Counted from the stretch's first letter, positions 23,787 through 32,342 are shown. The stretch: 64,000 bases of DNA from APNM01 sp040361335 (GCF_040361335.1 NZ_APNM01000010.1:62001-126000), one strand, 5' to 3'. Program-made: numbers and translations. The notes: generated from the sequence alone by a model not told the origin.

Positions 23787-24704
23787 ATGGGACGCGACAG
23801 AAACGTGAAGCCGACTCTACCCCAGTCGCTGTTGCTGGTCGATGCCAGCGTCTACATCTTCCGCGCCTGGCATTCGCTGCCGGATAGCCTGACCGCCGCC
23901 GACGGCGCGCCGGTCAACGCCGTCTACGGCTTCGGCGACTGCCTCTCCCGCATGATCGCCACCGCCCGGCCCCGTGCCGTGGCGGTGGCATTCGACGAAT
24001 CCCTGGAGACTTCGTTCCGCAACGAGCTCTACGCCGACTACAAGGGCAACCGCGAGAGCGCGCCACCCGAGCTCAAGGCCCAGATCGCCCATTGCCAGTC
24101 GCTGGCCGGCGCCCTGGGCGCGACGGTACTGGTCAGCCCGCGCTACGAGGCGGACGACCTGATCGGCAGCCTCGCGGCGCGCGCGCCCGAGCCGGTGACC
24201 ATCGTTTCCTCGGACAAGGATCTGGCGCAGCTCCTACGGCCCGGCGACATCCTCTGGGATTATGCCCGCGACCTGCGGTACGACCGCGAGGCCATCCGCG
24301 CCAAGTTCGGTGTCGACAGCGAGCGGATGCGCGACTATCTGGGTCTGGTCGGGGACGCCGTCGACAACATCCCCGGGGTCGCCGGCATCGGCCCCAAGAC
24401 CGCGGTCGCGCTGCTGGCGGCCTACGGCGACCTGGATGCGCTGTACGCCGACCTCGACGGTGTCGCCGCCCTGCCGGGCCTGCGCGGCGCGGCCGGTGTC
24501 GCGCGGCGGTTGGCGGACGAGCGCGAGCGGGCCTTCCTCTCCCGCGAGTTGGCCACCATCGTGTGCGACGCGCCGTTGCCGCCGGAAGTCGCGGACCTGC
24601 GTTGGCGGCCGCCCGCGACCGCGGCGATCGAGACCTGGTGCGACGATCTCGGACTCGGCGGCCGGTTGCGCGGCCAGCTCCTGCGGCTGGCGGAGGCGGC
24701 ATGA
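23787..24704 (+). CDS. 5'-3' exonuclease / flap endonuclease family (ExoIX-like)
   Basis: A 305-aa homologue of the 5' nuclease domain of DNA polymerase I. The PIN-like domain has LLLVDASVYIFRAWH, YADYKGNRESAP, YEADDLIGSLA and VTIVSSDKDLAQL, carrying the metal-binding acidic residues. The helix-hairpin-helix H3TH region is GDAVDNIPGVAGIGPKTAVALL. It has no polymerase domain, so it is a stand-alone Xni/ExoIX-type enzyme acting on flaps or 5' ends. GAGG precedes the ATG at 23787 by four bases; a GTG at 23805 would also give a complete domain. It overlaps the next gene by an ATGA. Confidence 0.92.
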   Translation: MGRDRNVKPTLPQSLLLVDASVYIFRAWHSLPDSLTAADGAPVNAVYGFGDCLSRMIATARPRAVAVAFDESLETSFRNELYADYKGNRESAPPELKAQIAHCQSLAGALGATVLVSPRYEADDLIGSLAARAPEPVTIVSSDKDLAQLLRPGDILWDYARDLRYDREAIRAKFGVDSERMRDYLGLVGDAVDNIPGVAGIGPKTAVALLAAYGDLDALYADLDGVAALPGLRGAAGVARRLADERERAFLSRELATIVCDAPLPPEVADLRWRPPATAAIETWCDDLGLGGRLRGQLLRLAEAA

Positions 24705-25591
24705 ACCCGACGGATGCGCCCTGGCCGCAGATCGAGGCCGCCATCCGCGCGGCCGCCGGCAGTGATTTCCGAATCCGGGACGTGCGGCCGGTGGCCGGTG
24801 GTTGTATCCACGACGCGGCCAGCGTCGCCGGCGGCGGCGAACGCTTTTTCGTCAAGCGCAACCGTGCCGACCATGCCGATCTCTTCGCCGCCGAGGCCGC
24901 CGGCCTGGACGAGCTGCGCACCGGGCCGGCCCTGCGCATCCCCGCGCCGGTCACCCACGGCACGGTGGGGGAGCAGGCCTTTCTGGTACTGGAGTTCGTC
25001 GACCTGTATCCGCTCACCGGCGAGGCCATGGCCGTGCTCGGCGAGGCCCTGGCCGATCTCCACGGCATCGTGCGCGACACCTACGGCTGGGACCGCGACA
25101 ACGCCATCGGCGCCACGCCGCAGCGCAACGCCCCGCACGGGGACTGGACCGAGTTCTGGCGCGAGAACCGCCTGGGCTATCAGCTCGAACTGGCCGCCCG
25201 GCGCGAGCCGGCACTGGCGCGTCTGGGCGAGCCGCTGGTGACCGGGCTGGCCGGCCTGCTCGCCGGCCACCGGCCCGAGGCTTCACTGCTGCACGGCGAT
25301 CTCTGGGCCGGCAACGTCGCCGTGGACGCCGACGGTCGGCCGGTGCTGTTCGACCCGGCGGTGTATTTCGGGGACCGCGAGACGGATCTCGCCATGAGCG
25401 AACTGTTCGGCGGCTTCTCGCCGCTGTTCTTCGAGGCCTACCAGGGCGCCTGGCCCCTGGAGACCGGCTACCGCGAGGTCCGCCGCGACCTCTATCAGCT
25501 CTACCACCTGCTCAACCACTTCAACCTGTTCGGCGGCCACTACGGCCACGATGCCCGGCGCTGCATCGAACGCCTGCGCGCGGCCCTGTAA
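24701..25591 (+). CDS. Fructosamine kinase family protein
   Basis: A 296-aa kinase of the fructosamine-3-kinase/aminoglycoside phosphotransferase-like fold, thought to phosphorylate ketosamine adducts on proteins or small molecules so that they deglycate. Visible motifs are RFFVKRN (ATP lysine region), WTEFWRENRLGYQLELA, the catalytic loop LLHGDLWAGN and the metal site PVLFDPAVYFGDRETDLAM. ATG overlaps the exonuclease stop codon, so the two are translationally coupled. Confidence 0.93.
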   Translation: MNPTDAPWPQIEAAIRAAAGSDFRIRDVRPVAGGCIHDAASVAGGGERFFVKRNRADHADLFAAEAAGLDELRTGPALRIPAPVTHGTVGEQAFLVLEFVDLYPLTGEAMAVLGEALADLHGIVRDTYGWDRDNAIGATPQRNAPHGDWTEFWRENRLGYQLELAARREPALARLGEPLVTGLAGLLAGHRPEASLLHGDLWAGNVAVDADGRPVLFDPAVYFGDRETDLAMSELFGGFSPLFFEAYQGAWPLETGYREVRRDLYQLYHLLNHFNLFGGHYGHDARRCIERLRAAL

Positions 25592-25623
25592 CCTATCCCG
25601 CGCAACCTGTAACCTTGCGCACC

Positions 25624-26451
25624 ATGTCCGCCGTCGCCCAGACATTGCAGCCCGGCTCGGTCAACGCCAACAAGCTGGCCAAACGCCTGCGCCGGCTCAC
25701 CGGCCAGGCCATCGCCGACTACCGCATGATCGAGGACGGCGATCGCGTCATGGTCTGCCTGTCCGGCGGCAAGGACAGCTACACCCTGCTGGACATGCTG
25801 CGTTACCTGCAGGCCAAGGCGCCGGTGTCGTTCTCCCTGACCGCGGTCAACCTCGACCAGAAACAGCCGGGCTTTCCCGAGCACGTGCTACCCGATTACC
25901 TGCGGGATCTCGGGGTGGACTTCACCATCCTGGAGCGCGACACCTACAGCGTGGTCCGCGAGAAGATCCCCGAGGGCGCCACCATGTGCGGCCTGTGCTC
26001 GCGCCTGCGCCGCGGCATCCTCTATCGCTACGCGCGCGAGAACGGGTTCACCAAGATCGCCCTGGGACATCACCGCGACGACATCGTCGAGACCCTGTTC
26101 CTCAACCTGTTCCACGGCGGGCGGCTGGCGGCGATGCCGCCCAAGCTCAAGAGCGACGACGGTACCAATGTCGTGATCCGGCCGCTGGCCTACTGCCGCG
26201 AAAGCGACATCGAGCGTTGGGCTGGCCTCCAGGACTACCCCATCATTCCCTGCAACCTGTGCGGCTCCCAGGAGAACCTGCAGCGACAGGCGGTCAAGGC
26301 CATGCTCGCCGACTGGGAGCGCATCCACCCCGGCCGGGGCGAGACCATCTTCCGGGCCCTGACCAACGTCGCACCCTCGCAGCTTGCCGATCCCGAGCTG
26401 TTCGATTTCGCCGGCCTCGCACCGGAGCGCGGTCCCGACGACACTCTCTGA
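25624..26451 (+). CDS. ttcA: tRNA 2-thiocytidine(32) synthetase
   Basis: A 275-aa PP-loop ATPase that thiolates cytidine 32 of certain tRNAs using an iron-sulfur cluster. The PP-loop is CLSGGKDSYTLLDML. Conserved Cys pairs are in MCGLCSRLRRG and PCNLCGSQENLQRQ. ALGHHRDDIVETLFLN is the second family motif. It begins 32 bases after the kinase stop in the same direction. Confidence 0.97.
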   Translation: MSAVAQTLQPGSVNANKLAKRLRRLTGQAIADYRMIEDGDRVMVCLSGGKDSYTLLDMLRYLQAKAPVSFSLTAVNLDQKQPGFPEHVLPDYLRDLGVDFTILERDTYSVVREKIPEGATMCGLCSRLRRGILYRYARENGFTKIALGHHRDDIVETLFLNLFHGGRLAAMPPKLKSDDGTNVVIRPLAYCRESDIERWAGLQDYPIIPCNLCGSQENLQRQAVKAMLADWERIHPGRGETIFRALTNVAPSQLADPELFDFAGLAPERGPDDTL

Positions 26452-26517
26452 GGGCCGGATTCGGGGCGGCCTTTGGCGTATGCTGAACCGCAGGCATCCG
26501 CAGGGGGTACGCAGAGC

Positions 26518-28533
26518 GTGAGCGCCGCCGATCCCGGGCCCGCGGCCCGCGAACAATCCGTCGACCCCGCCCGACTGGCGGCGGTCTTCCGGTCCTCGGC
26601 CCTGAACGCCGCCGGGCGCCTGCTGGACGCCGCCCTGGACGGCGCGGAGGAAGGCTTGTTCCGCATCGAGGCGGAGGCCGATTACGATCCCGACGTCGTC
26701 GACGCCTGCGCCGAGGCCCGCCTGCTGGCGAGGGACGAGCGCGCCCGCCTGACCATGGTGTTCATCCAGGTGCTGGGCGAGGGCCTGTCCGGGCAGGGCG
26801 GCGCCAGCGAGCCGGGCGACGAGGCGCTGCTGCCCTCGGCCGAGGCCGGGGAGGCGGTCCGGGCCGGCGAGATGGCGGGCCGCCTGATCGAGCAATGCGC
26901 CGCCGACTTGGAGCCGTTGGAGGCACGGCTGGCCAGCCTGGCCGGGTCGGGCGGACCGCCGCCCACCGCGATCTCGCCCACCGTGCTGTGCCAAGCCTTC
27001 CGCCAGGCGATGCAGACCATCGGCGGCGGCCCCGACGCGCGGCAACTGCTGTACCGGCTGTTCGAGCGCACCTTGGAGGCGCGCCTGGGACGGCTCTACC
27101 GGAAGCTCGACCGGGCATTGGCCGGGCGCGGTATCGAGCCGGCGCCGCAGCGCCGCGGCACGGAGCGGGATGTCGCCGAGCGCCCGCCGCGCAGTGCCCA
27201 CTGGGCCCGCCAGCTCAAGGCATCGCGCCGGGCGGTCGCGCCCGAGAACGAGTTCGGTCCCGGCGAGATCCTGTCGGCGCTGGCGGAGATCACCGGCCGC
27301 GAGGAGGCGTGGCGCTCCCCGCGTGCCCTGGTCGAGACCTTGTTGGAGACACTGCGCGGACACCAGCGGGACACCGCGCCCCGCTCCCTGCCGGCGCCCG
27401 CCCGCCGCCAGATCGGTCTGGTCGCGGCCTGGTGGAGCGATCTGTGCGCCGACCGTTCGGTGCCGGCGCCCGCGCTGCCCCTGCTGGCGCGGCTGCGGTC
27501 GACCCTGCTCGAGATCGCGTTGCTCGACGACGGCCTGTTCCGCGACCCCGACAATCCCGCCCGACGCATGGTCAATGAGCTGGCGACGCTGGCCGAGCCC
27601 GGCGAGACCGAGGTCTGGCGGCGGACGGCGACCGTGGTCGATCGCGTCCGGCGGGATTTCCGTCAACGTCCGGCCGTGGTCACCGCCGCGGCGCGGGCCC
27701 TGGGCCGACGGCGCGCACCGAGCCGCGACGCCGTCGTCGACAAGGCGCGCCGGATGGCCGTGCTGGAATTGCGCCAGCAGGCCCTGGGGCGCGCGCCGCC
27801 GCCCGGCATAAGGCCGTTCCTGCTCAAGGGCTGGGCGCCGGTGCTGGTGCGGGCCTACCTGGAGAGCGGGATCGACGGCCCTCTCTGGTGCACCGCCGTG
27901 AGCCGGCTGTCTCGGCTGCTGGCCCTGGTCCAGCCACCCGAGTACGGCGCCGATCCGGAGGCCCGCGTGCGGGCGCAGCGCGGTCTCGCCCGCGAGATCC
28001 GCGGGCAGTTGCTGGACCGGGGCGTCGGTCGGCGCCGGATCACCGACTACCTGAATGCCCTGGAGACGGCGTTCGCCGAGGCCAACCGGGCTCACGCCAC
28101 GGCGGCCGTGCCCGAGGTCGAATCGTATGACGAGCCGGTGGCCTGGGACGCCGACGCCACGGTATTCGACGACAGCGGCGACTACGCGGCGGCCGACGCC
28201 CTGCCCGAGCGCCGTGCCGAACCCGCCGCCGAGCCGTTGCCGGCCGACACCGCCGGGTCGGTGCTCGCCGAGGCCTGCCGGCCGGGCCGCTGGTTCCAGC
28301 TCCATACCGGCGCCGAGTCCGGCACGCGCTGGCTGCGGCTGATCGACCACGACACCGAACGTGGCGTGGTGTCGTTCGGGGACCGCCGCGGCCGGGTGGC
28401 CCTGGAACGTCCGGCGGCCGAGTTCGCCGAGGACCTGCGGCTGGGCCGTTCGCGTCCGGTGTACGACGCCGAGGCCTTCGAGTCCCGGCTGGCGGCCATC
28501 ATCGGCGGGCAGGCCCGGGACATGGCGCGCTGA
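26518..28533 (+). CDS. DUF1631 family protein
   Basis: A 671-aa protein of the DUF1631 family found in many beta- and gammaproteobacteria. It is helical and Arg/Ala-rich throughout, with RLAAVFRSSALNAAGRLLDAAL near the N-terminus and a C-terminal small beta domain (GRWFQLHTGAES, RWLRLIDHDTERGVVSFGDRRGRVAL). That beta domain resembles a PilZ-like or SH3-like module, but without an evident c-di-GMP motif. There is no membrane span. I prefer GTG 26518, preceded by a GGGGGT run; an in-frame TTG at 26473 would add 15 residues. Function is not established. Confidence 0.85.
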   Translation: MSAADPGPAAREQSVDPARLAAVFRSSALNAAGRLLDAALDGAEEGLFRIEAEADYDPDVVDACAEARLLARDERARLTMVFIQVLGEGLSGQGGASEPGDEALLPSAEAGEAVRAGEMAGRLIEQCAADLEPLEARLASLAGSGGPPPTAISPTVLCQAFRQAMQTIGGGPDARQLLYRLFERTLEARLGRLYRKLDRALAGRGIEPAPQRRGTERDVAERPPRSAHWARQLKASRRAVAPENEFGPGEILSALAEITGREEAWRSPRALVETLLETLRGHQRDTAPRSLPAPARRQIGLVAAWWSDLCADRSVPAPALPLLARLRSTLLEIALLDDGLFRDPDNPARRMVNELATLAEPGETEVWRRTATVVDRVRRDFRQRPAVVTAAARALGRRRAPSRDAVVDKARRMAVLELRQQALGRAPPPGIRPFLLKGWAPVLVRAYLESGIDGPLWCTAVSRLSRLLALVQPPEYGADPEARVRAQRGLAREIRGQLLDRGVGRRRITDYLNALETAFAEANRAHATAAVPEVESYDEPVAWDADATVFDDSGDYAAADALPERRAEPAAEPLPADTAGSVLAEACRPGRWFQLHTGAESGTRWLRLIDHDTERGVVSFGDRRGRVALERPAAEFAEDLRLGRSRPVYDAEAFESRLAAIIGGQARDMAR

Positions 28534-28589
28534 TGACGGGCCTTTGATATGGTCGAGGCATGACGTGCCACCAAAGGGAGGAAACCGTC

Positions 28590-28808
28590 ATGCATCGCAT
28601 TCTTTTGTTTCTCGCGATCCTCGGCTCGGGTCTCGCCCTGGCCGCCTGCTCCGACGACCAGTCCGGCCAGCAGGGCGGCGCCGGCGACAACGACACCGAA
28701 CTCAAGGTCGATACCGAGAACGGCTCCTTCAGCTACGAGAACGAGGAGGGGGATTCCATCAGCGTCAACGGCGACGACGGCGGCGACCAGGGCAACGGCA
28801 AGGAATAG
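28590..28808 (+). CDS. Small acidic lipoprotein, 72 aa
   Basis: The start at 28590 has a strong AAGGGAGGA eight bases upstream. MHRILLFLAILGSGLALAAC gives a lipobox with the Cys at residue 20. The mature 53 residues are almost entirely Asp, Glu, Gly, Asn and Ser (for example DTENGSFSYENEEGDSI), with no Cys beyond the lipidated one. It lies 124 bases before the RiPP precursor in the same orientation. A cation-binding or periplasmic spacer role is possible but not shown. Confidence 0.75.
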   Translation: MHRILLFLAILGSGLALAACSDDQSGQQGGAGDNDTELKVDTENGSFSYENEEGDSISVNGDDGGDQGNGKE

Positions 28809-28932
28809 CCGCGGTCGCCCCTGAAAGCGATCCGGCGCCGGCCGGGTCCACTGTGACAGCCCCGTCGGGGGCGCGCCGCCGCGGCGGCGCACGATTCCAA
28901 GGGGGTAACCCCGCAACCAGAGGGAAGACGTG

Positions 28933-29247
28933 ATGAGCAAGAAAGACGAGCGCAAGCACTTGGCCGCGGCCATCGGCACCGCTTTCGCGGCCTCCATGAC
29001 CTTCGCCGGCGCCGCGTCGGCGGACGCCAATCCGTTCCAGGCCAGCGAGCTGGACGGCGGCTATCTCCAGGTCGCCAGCAGCCACGGCGCCGACAAGGAT
29101 GCCGAGGGCAAGTGCGGCGAAGCCAAGTGCGGCGGCGACAAGGCGGCCGACAAGAAGGACGCCGAGGGCAAGTGCGGGGGCGACAAGCCCGCCGACAAGG
29201 ATGCCGAAGGCAAGTGCGGCGAGGCCAAGTGCGGCGGGGACAAATAG
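28933..29247 (+). CDS. EGKCG-repeat RiPP precursor (bufferin/oxazolin class)
   Basis: A 104-aa precursor peptide with a Sec-type signal (HLAAAIGTAFAASMTFAGAASA). The C-terminal half is built of repeats: EGKCGEAKCGGDK, EGKCGGDK and EGKCGEAKCGGDK, giving five Cys. In described MNIO systems of this class, Cys in EGKCG motifs are converted to oxazolone/thioamide or thiooxazole groups that bind copper. The two EAKCG motifs nested after EGKCG are variants of that core. AGAGGGA lies upstream; GTG 28930 is an alternative start. The MNIO enzyme and its partner follow directly. The modification here is inferred from the family. Confidence 0.9.
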   Translation: MSKKDERKHLAAAIGTAFAASMTFAGAASADANPFQASELDGGYLQVASSHGADKDAEGKCGEAKCGGDKAADKKDAEGKCGGDKPADKDAEGKCGEAKCGGDK

Positions 29248-29271
29248 TCCGCGCCGAGCTTGCGTGACGCC

Positions 29272-30162
29272 ATGACGACCGAAGCCGTGAACCGTTATCC
29301 CGTGCATGGTGCCGGTCTGGGTCTGCGGCGGGCCCTCATGGGCCCGCTCGCGGACGCCCCGCCGCCGCAGGTGGATTTCCTGGAGGTGGCGCCGGAGAAC
29401 TGGATCGGCATCGGCGGGGCGCGCAAGCGTGCCTTCCGCGAGTTCACCGAGCGCTACCCCTTCGTCACCCACGGTCTGTCGCTGTCGCTGGGCGGCCCCG
29501 CCCCGCTGGACGAGGACTTCCTGCGCGAGGTGCGCCGTTTCCTCGACGAACACGGCATCCGCTACTACTCCGAGCACCTGTCCTACTGCGGCGACGACGG
29601 TCATCTCTACGACCTGATGCCGATCCCCTTCACCGAGGAGGCCGTGGACTACGTCGCCGCACGCATCGCCCGCGCCCAGGACATCCTGGGGCGGCGCATC
29701 GCCGTCGAGAACGTCTCCTGCTACGCGACGCCCGGCGCCGAGATGAGCGAGATCGAGTTCGTCCGCGCGGTGCTGGAGCGCGCCGATTGCGAGCTGTTGC
29801 TCGACGTCAACAACATCTACGTCAACAGCGTGAATTTCGGCTACGACCCCGAGGCGTTCCTGGACGCGATTCCGGGCGAACGGATCGCCTATTGCCATAT
29901 CGCGGGACACCATGACGAGGCGCCGGACCTGAAGGTGGACACGCACGGCGCCGATGTCTGCGACCCGGTCTGGAATCTGCTGGAAAGCGCCTACCGCCGC
30001 TTCGGCACCTTCCCCACCCTGCTGGAGCGGGACTTCAATTTCCCGCCCCTGCCGGAACTGCTGGCCGAGGTCGACGAGATCGTCGCCCGCCAGCGCCGCT
30101 GGGCCGGTCATCCGGGCGACTACTTCGAGGCCCGCGCAGGGGCCGAGGCCGCCCATGTCTGA
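29272..30162 (+). CDS. MNIO (DUF692) multinuclear iron oxidase, RiPP-modifying
   Basis: A 296-aa TIM-barrel enzyme of the MNIO family expected to install oxidative modifications on Cys residues of the upstream precursor. Family landmarks are GAGLGLRRAL, DFLEVAPENW, VTHGLSLSLGG, YYSEHLSYCG, AVENVSCYATPG, LLLDVNNIYVNSVN, YCHIAGHHDE and DTHGADVCDPVW. These supply the His, Glu, Asp and Asn ligands of the iron cluster. I start at ATG 29272; a TTG at 29260 is possible. Its last eight bases overlap the partner gene. Confidence 0.95.
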   Translation: MTTEAVNRYPVHGAGLGLRRALMGPLADAPPPQVDFLEVAPENWIGIGGARKRAFREFTERYPFVTHGLSLSLGGPAPLDEDFLREVRRFLDEHGIRYYSEHLSYCGDDGHLYDLMPIPFTEEAVDYVAARIARAQDILGRRIAVENVSCYATPGAEMSEIEFVRAVLERADCELLLDVNNIYVNSVNFGYDPEAFLDAIPGERIAYCHIAGHHDEAPDLKVDTHGADVCDPVWNLLESAYRRFGTFPTLLERDFNFPPLPELLAEVDEIVARQRRWAGHPGDYFEARAGAEAAHV

Positions 30163-30943
30163 GGGCGGCGGGCGGCCGCGCTTCCAGCAGCTCCAGTACG
30201 AGTTCGCCGCCCACCTGCGCGATCCCGAGCGCCATCCGCCGCCCGCCGGCGTCGAAGACCGGCGGCTGGCGGTCTACCGCGACCTGTTCTTCAACAACGT
30301 CGGCAACTATCTCGCGAAAGCCTTCCCGGTCCTGCGCCGCATCTACGCCGACGACGACTGGGATGCCATGGTCCGGGACTTTTTCGCCCGGCACGAATCG
30401 CACGGGCCGCAGTTCTATCAGGTCGCCGGGGAATTCCTGGCCTATCTCGACGACGAGCGCGGCGAGCGCCCCGAGGACCCGCCGTTCCTGCGCGAGCTGG
30501 CGCACTACGAGTGGGTGGAGCTGCGGCTCGCCATCCTGGACGCCGATCCCGACGCGGTGGCGGCCGACCCGGACGGCGACCTTCTCGCCCAGGCGCCGGT
30601 GCTTTCGCCGACGGCCTGGCCGCTGGTCTACCGCTATCCGGTGCACACCCTGGGGCCGGACAACCATCCGGACACGCCTCCGGACGAGCCCACCCACCTG
30701 GTGGTCTTCCGCGACCGGGGCGACCGCGTGCGCTTTCTCAAGATCAATCCGGTCACGGCCCGCCTGCTGGCGTTGATCCGGGAAAGGCCCGAGGCGCCGG
30801 GACGCGAGCACCTGGAGACCATCGCCGCCGAGTTGCGGCACCCCGACCCGGCCACGGTGATCGCGGGCGGACGTGACATCCTCGCCGATCTGACGGCCCG
30901 CGACGTCATACTGGGTACCCGCCCGCCCGACGCGCCGGCGTGA
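30155..30943 (+). CDS. DUF2063 partner protein of the MNIO enzyme
   Basis: A 262-aa DUF2063-family protein. It begins RPRFQQLQYEFAAHLRDP and has the conserved RLAVYRDLFFNNVGNYLAKAFPVLRR segment and FLRELAHYEWVELRLAI, followed by a beta-rich C-terminal half. In characterised systems this partner binds the precursor leader and presents it to the MNIO enzyme. The start overlaps the enzyme gene by eight bases. The usual fourth gene of some such operons, a DoxX-like membrane protein, is absent here; a gene-free block follows. Confidence 0.92.
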   Translation: MSEGGGRPRFQQLQYEFAAHLRDPERHPPPAGVEDRRLAVYRDLFFNNVGNYLAKAFPVLRRIYADDDWDAMVRDFFARHESHGPQFYQVAGEFLAYLDDERGERPEDPPFLRELAHYEWVELRLAILDADPDAVAADPDGDLLAQAPVLSPTAWPLVYRYPVHTLGPDNHPDTPPDEPTHLVVFRDRGDRVRFLKINPVTARLLALIRERPEAPGREHLETIAAELRHPDPATVIAGGRDILADLTARDVILGTRPPDAPA

Positions 30944-31015
30944 CCGGTTGGTTACAACGTCGCCAATCCGCCGGGCGGCCAGCCGCGAGCGCCACTTGTC
31001 CCGCTTATCACAAGG

Positions 31016-31024
31016 TTATCCACA
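31016..31024 (+). other. DnaA-box-like 9-mer
   Basis: TTATCCACA, an exact match to the DnaA box consensus, preceded by TTATCACAA at 31005. The same 9-mer occurs in the first 180-bp repeat (around 31578). There is no AT-rich unwinding region, dnaA or gidA nearby, so this is not called an origin. Confidence 0.3.
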
Positions 31025-31111
31025 GCGTTGTCCAGGGCCGCTGTGAATGAAGGCGTGGCGCCGGCGGCCGGGATGCCGAACGCCGTAGTCTCGTAACGAC
31101 CCTCTCGGACC

Positions 31112-31141
31112 GTAGGCCGGGATAAGCGACGCGTTCCCGGC
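31112..31141. repeat. REP-like palindromic element
   Basis: GTAGGCCGGGATAAGCGACG followed by CGTTCCCGGC, with a 7-bp stem GCCGGGA/TCCCGGC. The form matches the widespread GTAGGNCGGGATAAGCG-type repetitive extragenic palindromes of gammaproteobacteria. Confidence 0.6.
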
Positions 31142-31181
31142 ATGCCGCCGATGATTCTCGATTGCGGAAGAAATGATCTTG

Positions 31182-31269
31182 AACCACAGAGGCACAGAGG
31201 ACACAGAGATTTAATGGGGTGAGTCTTCTTGGCCCCTTTTGCTCCTGTGCTCTCTGTGTCTCTGTGGTT
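31182..31269. repeat. Intergenic inverted repeat, CCACAGAG family, copy 2
   Basis: Left arm AACCACAGAGGCACAGAGG, right arm CTCTGTGTCTCTGTGGTT. GATCTT stands immediately next to it on both sides (31175-31180, with one intervening G, and 31270-31275), which looks like a short target duplication but may be chance. Confidence 0.8.
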
Positions 31270-31375
31270 GATCTTCTAGCTGCCGAAAACGGGCCAGACG
31301 GCCCTTGTTCCAGCCCACGCCTGCCGAAGATCACGACGGCGGAAAGCGCCTCGGCAAGCGGCCGGCAAGAACATG

Positions 31376-31400
31376 GACCACAGAGGCGCACGGAGGCGCA
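31376..31400 (+). repeat. Outer inverted-repeat arm, left of the 180-bp array
   Basis: ACCACAGAGGCGCACGGAGG and the bases following it are the reverse complement of 32234-32258. A 17-base direct repeat (AAGCGGCCRGCAAGAAC) precedes this arm at 31358-31374 and recurs just before the right arm at 32210-32226. Confidence 0.7.
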
Positions 31401-31500
31401 CAGAGGGACACAGAGGAAACTGACTGTTGTCCCGGAAGCCGCAAAGAAGCCTGCCCCGGACACGATCACGGTTTTCAAGCGAAAGAGACGGATAGCCCGT

Positions 31501-32207
31501 TAAGGTTCGTTGCCAACCCGGCAGCTCGAGCGCCGGGGCGCTTCGCGGTCGGTGCCGTGCCGGGCCAGGGTATTTGTTTATCCACAGATTGACACCGATT
31601 AACGCAGATTAATTGGGGCTGTTCTTTAATCTGCGTCCATCGGCGTCATCTGCGGATCGTTTCTTCCGGGAACCGCCCGCCAAGCTCCGTTGCCGCCCCG
31701 GCAATTCGGTCGCCTAGGCGCTGCGCGGTCGGCGCCGTGCCAAGCCAAGGCATTTGTTTATCCGCGGATGGACGCCGATTAACGCAGATTGATTGGGCTA
31801 CTCTTTAATCTGCGTATATCTGCGTAATCTGCGGATTATTTCTTTCAGGAACCACACGCCAAGGTCCGGTTCTAGCTCGGCGTTTCGGTCGCCGGGGCAC
31901 TACGCGGTCGGCGCCGTGCCGAGTCAAGGCGCTTGTTTTATCCGCAGATTGACACCGATTAACGCAGATTGGTCAGGGCTGTTCTTTAATCTGCGTCCAT
32001 CAGCGTCATCTGTGGATTCTTTCTTCCGGGAACCACCCGCCAAGGTCCGTTACCAACCCGGCAGTTCAGTCGCCGGGGCGCTGCGCGGTCGGTGCCGTGC
32101 CAAGCCAAGGCATTTGTTTATCCGCGGATGGACGCCGATTAACGCAGATCGGTTGGACTGCTCTTTAATCTGCGTCCATCGGCGTAATCTGTGGATTCCT
32201 TCTTCCG
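31501..32207. repeat. Tandem array of four 180-bp repeats
   Basis: Four head-to-tail copies begin near 31501, 31681, 31861 and 32041 with an almost exact 180-base period; the last is slightly short. Each copy has a GC-rich half (CGCCGGGGCGCTGCGCGGTC) and an AT-richer half that can fold on itself: TTATCCGCGGATGGACGCC and CGATTAACGCAGATT pair with AATCTGCGT and ATCTGCGGAT. Copies differ by scattered substitutions. Open frames across the block are short and unlike proteins, so I see no gene between 30944 and 32342. A related single hairpin element lies at 39100-39292. Confidence 0.9.
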
Positions 32208-32233
32208 GCAAGCGGCCAGCAAGAACCTCCGCG

Positions 32234-32258
32234 CGCCTCCGTGCGCCTCTGTGGTTGC
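32234..32258 (-). repeat. Outer inverted-repeat arm, right of the 180-bp array
   Basis: GCGCCTCCGTGCGCCTCTGT followed by GGTT is the reverse complement of the arm at 31376, so a CCACAGAG-family element appears to enclose the whole array. Confidence 0.7.
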
Positions 32259-32342
32259 ATTTCAAAGCCCGGGCCCGGCCGGCGGAAGCTCGGCCACTGG
32301 CCGGACGGCCCACTCATGCCGGTTGGTTTCGTAGACACCCTC

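Noticed and set aside
25888..28350. 820-codon open frame on the minus strand
   Set aside because: Antisense to TtcA and the DUF1631 protein, both with recognisable motifs; composition is that of a shadow frame.
28897..28915. GGGGGTAACCCC upstream of the RiPP precursor as an operator copy
   Set aside because: It has the opposite arm order (G-tract first) and a different spacing, so it does not match the shared palindrome.
28933..29247. Metallothionein
   Set aside because: Cys are present but in EGKCG repeats behind a signal peptide and followed by MNIO and DUF2063 genes, which identifies a RiPP precursor.
31005..31024. Replication origin
   Set aside because: One or two DnaA-box-like words only; no box cluster, AT-rich region, dnaA, dnaN or gid genes in the window.
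31501..32207. CRISPR array
   Set aside because: The period is 180 bases and almost the whole unit is repeated; there are no short repeats with unique spacers and no cas genes.
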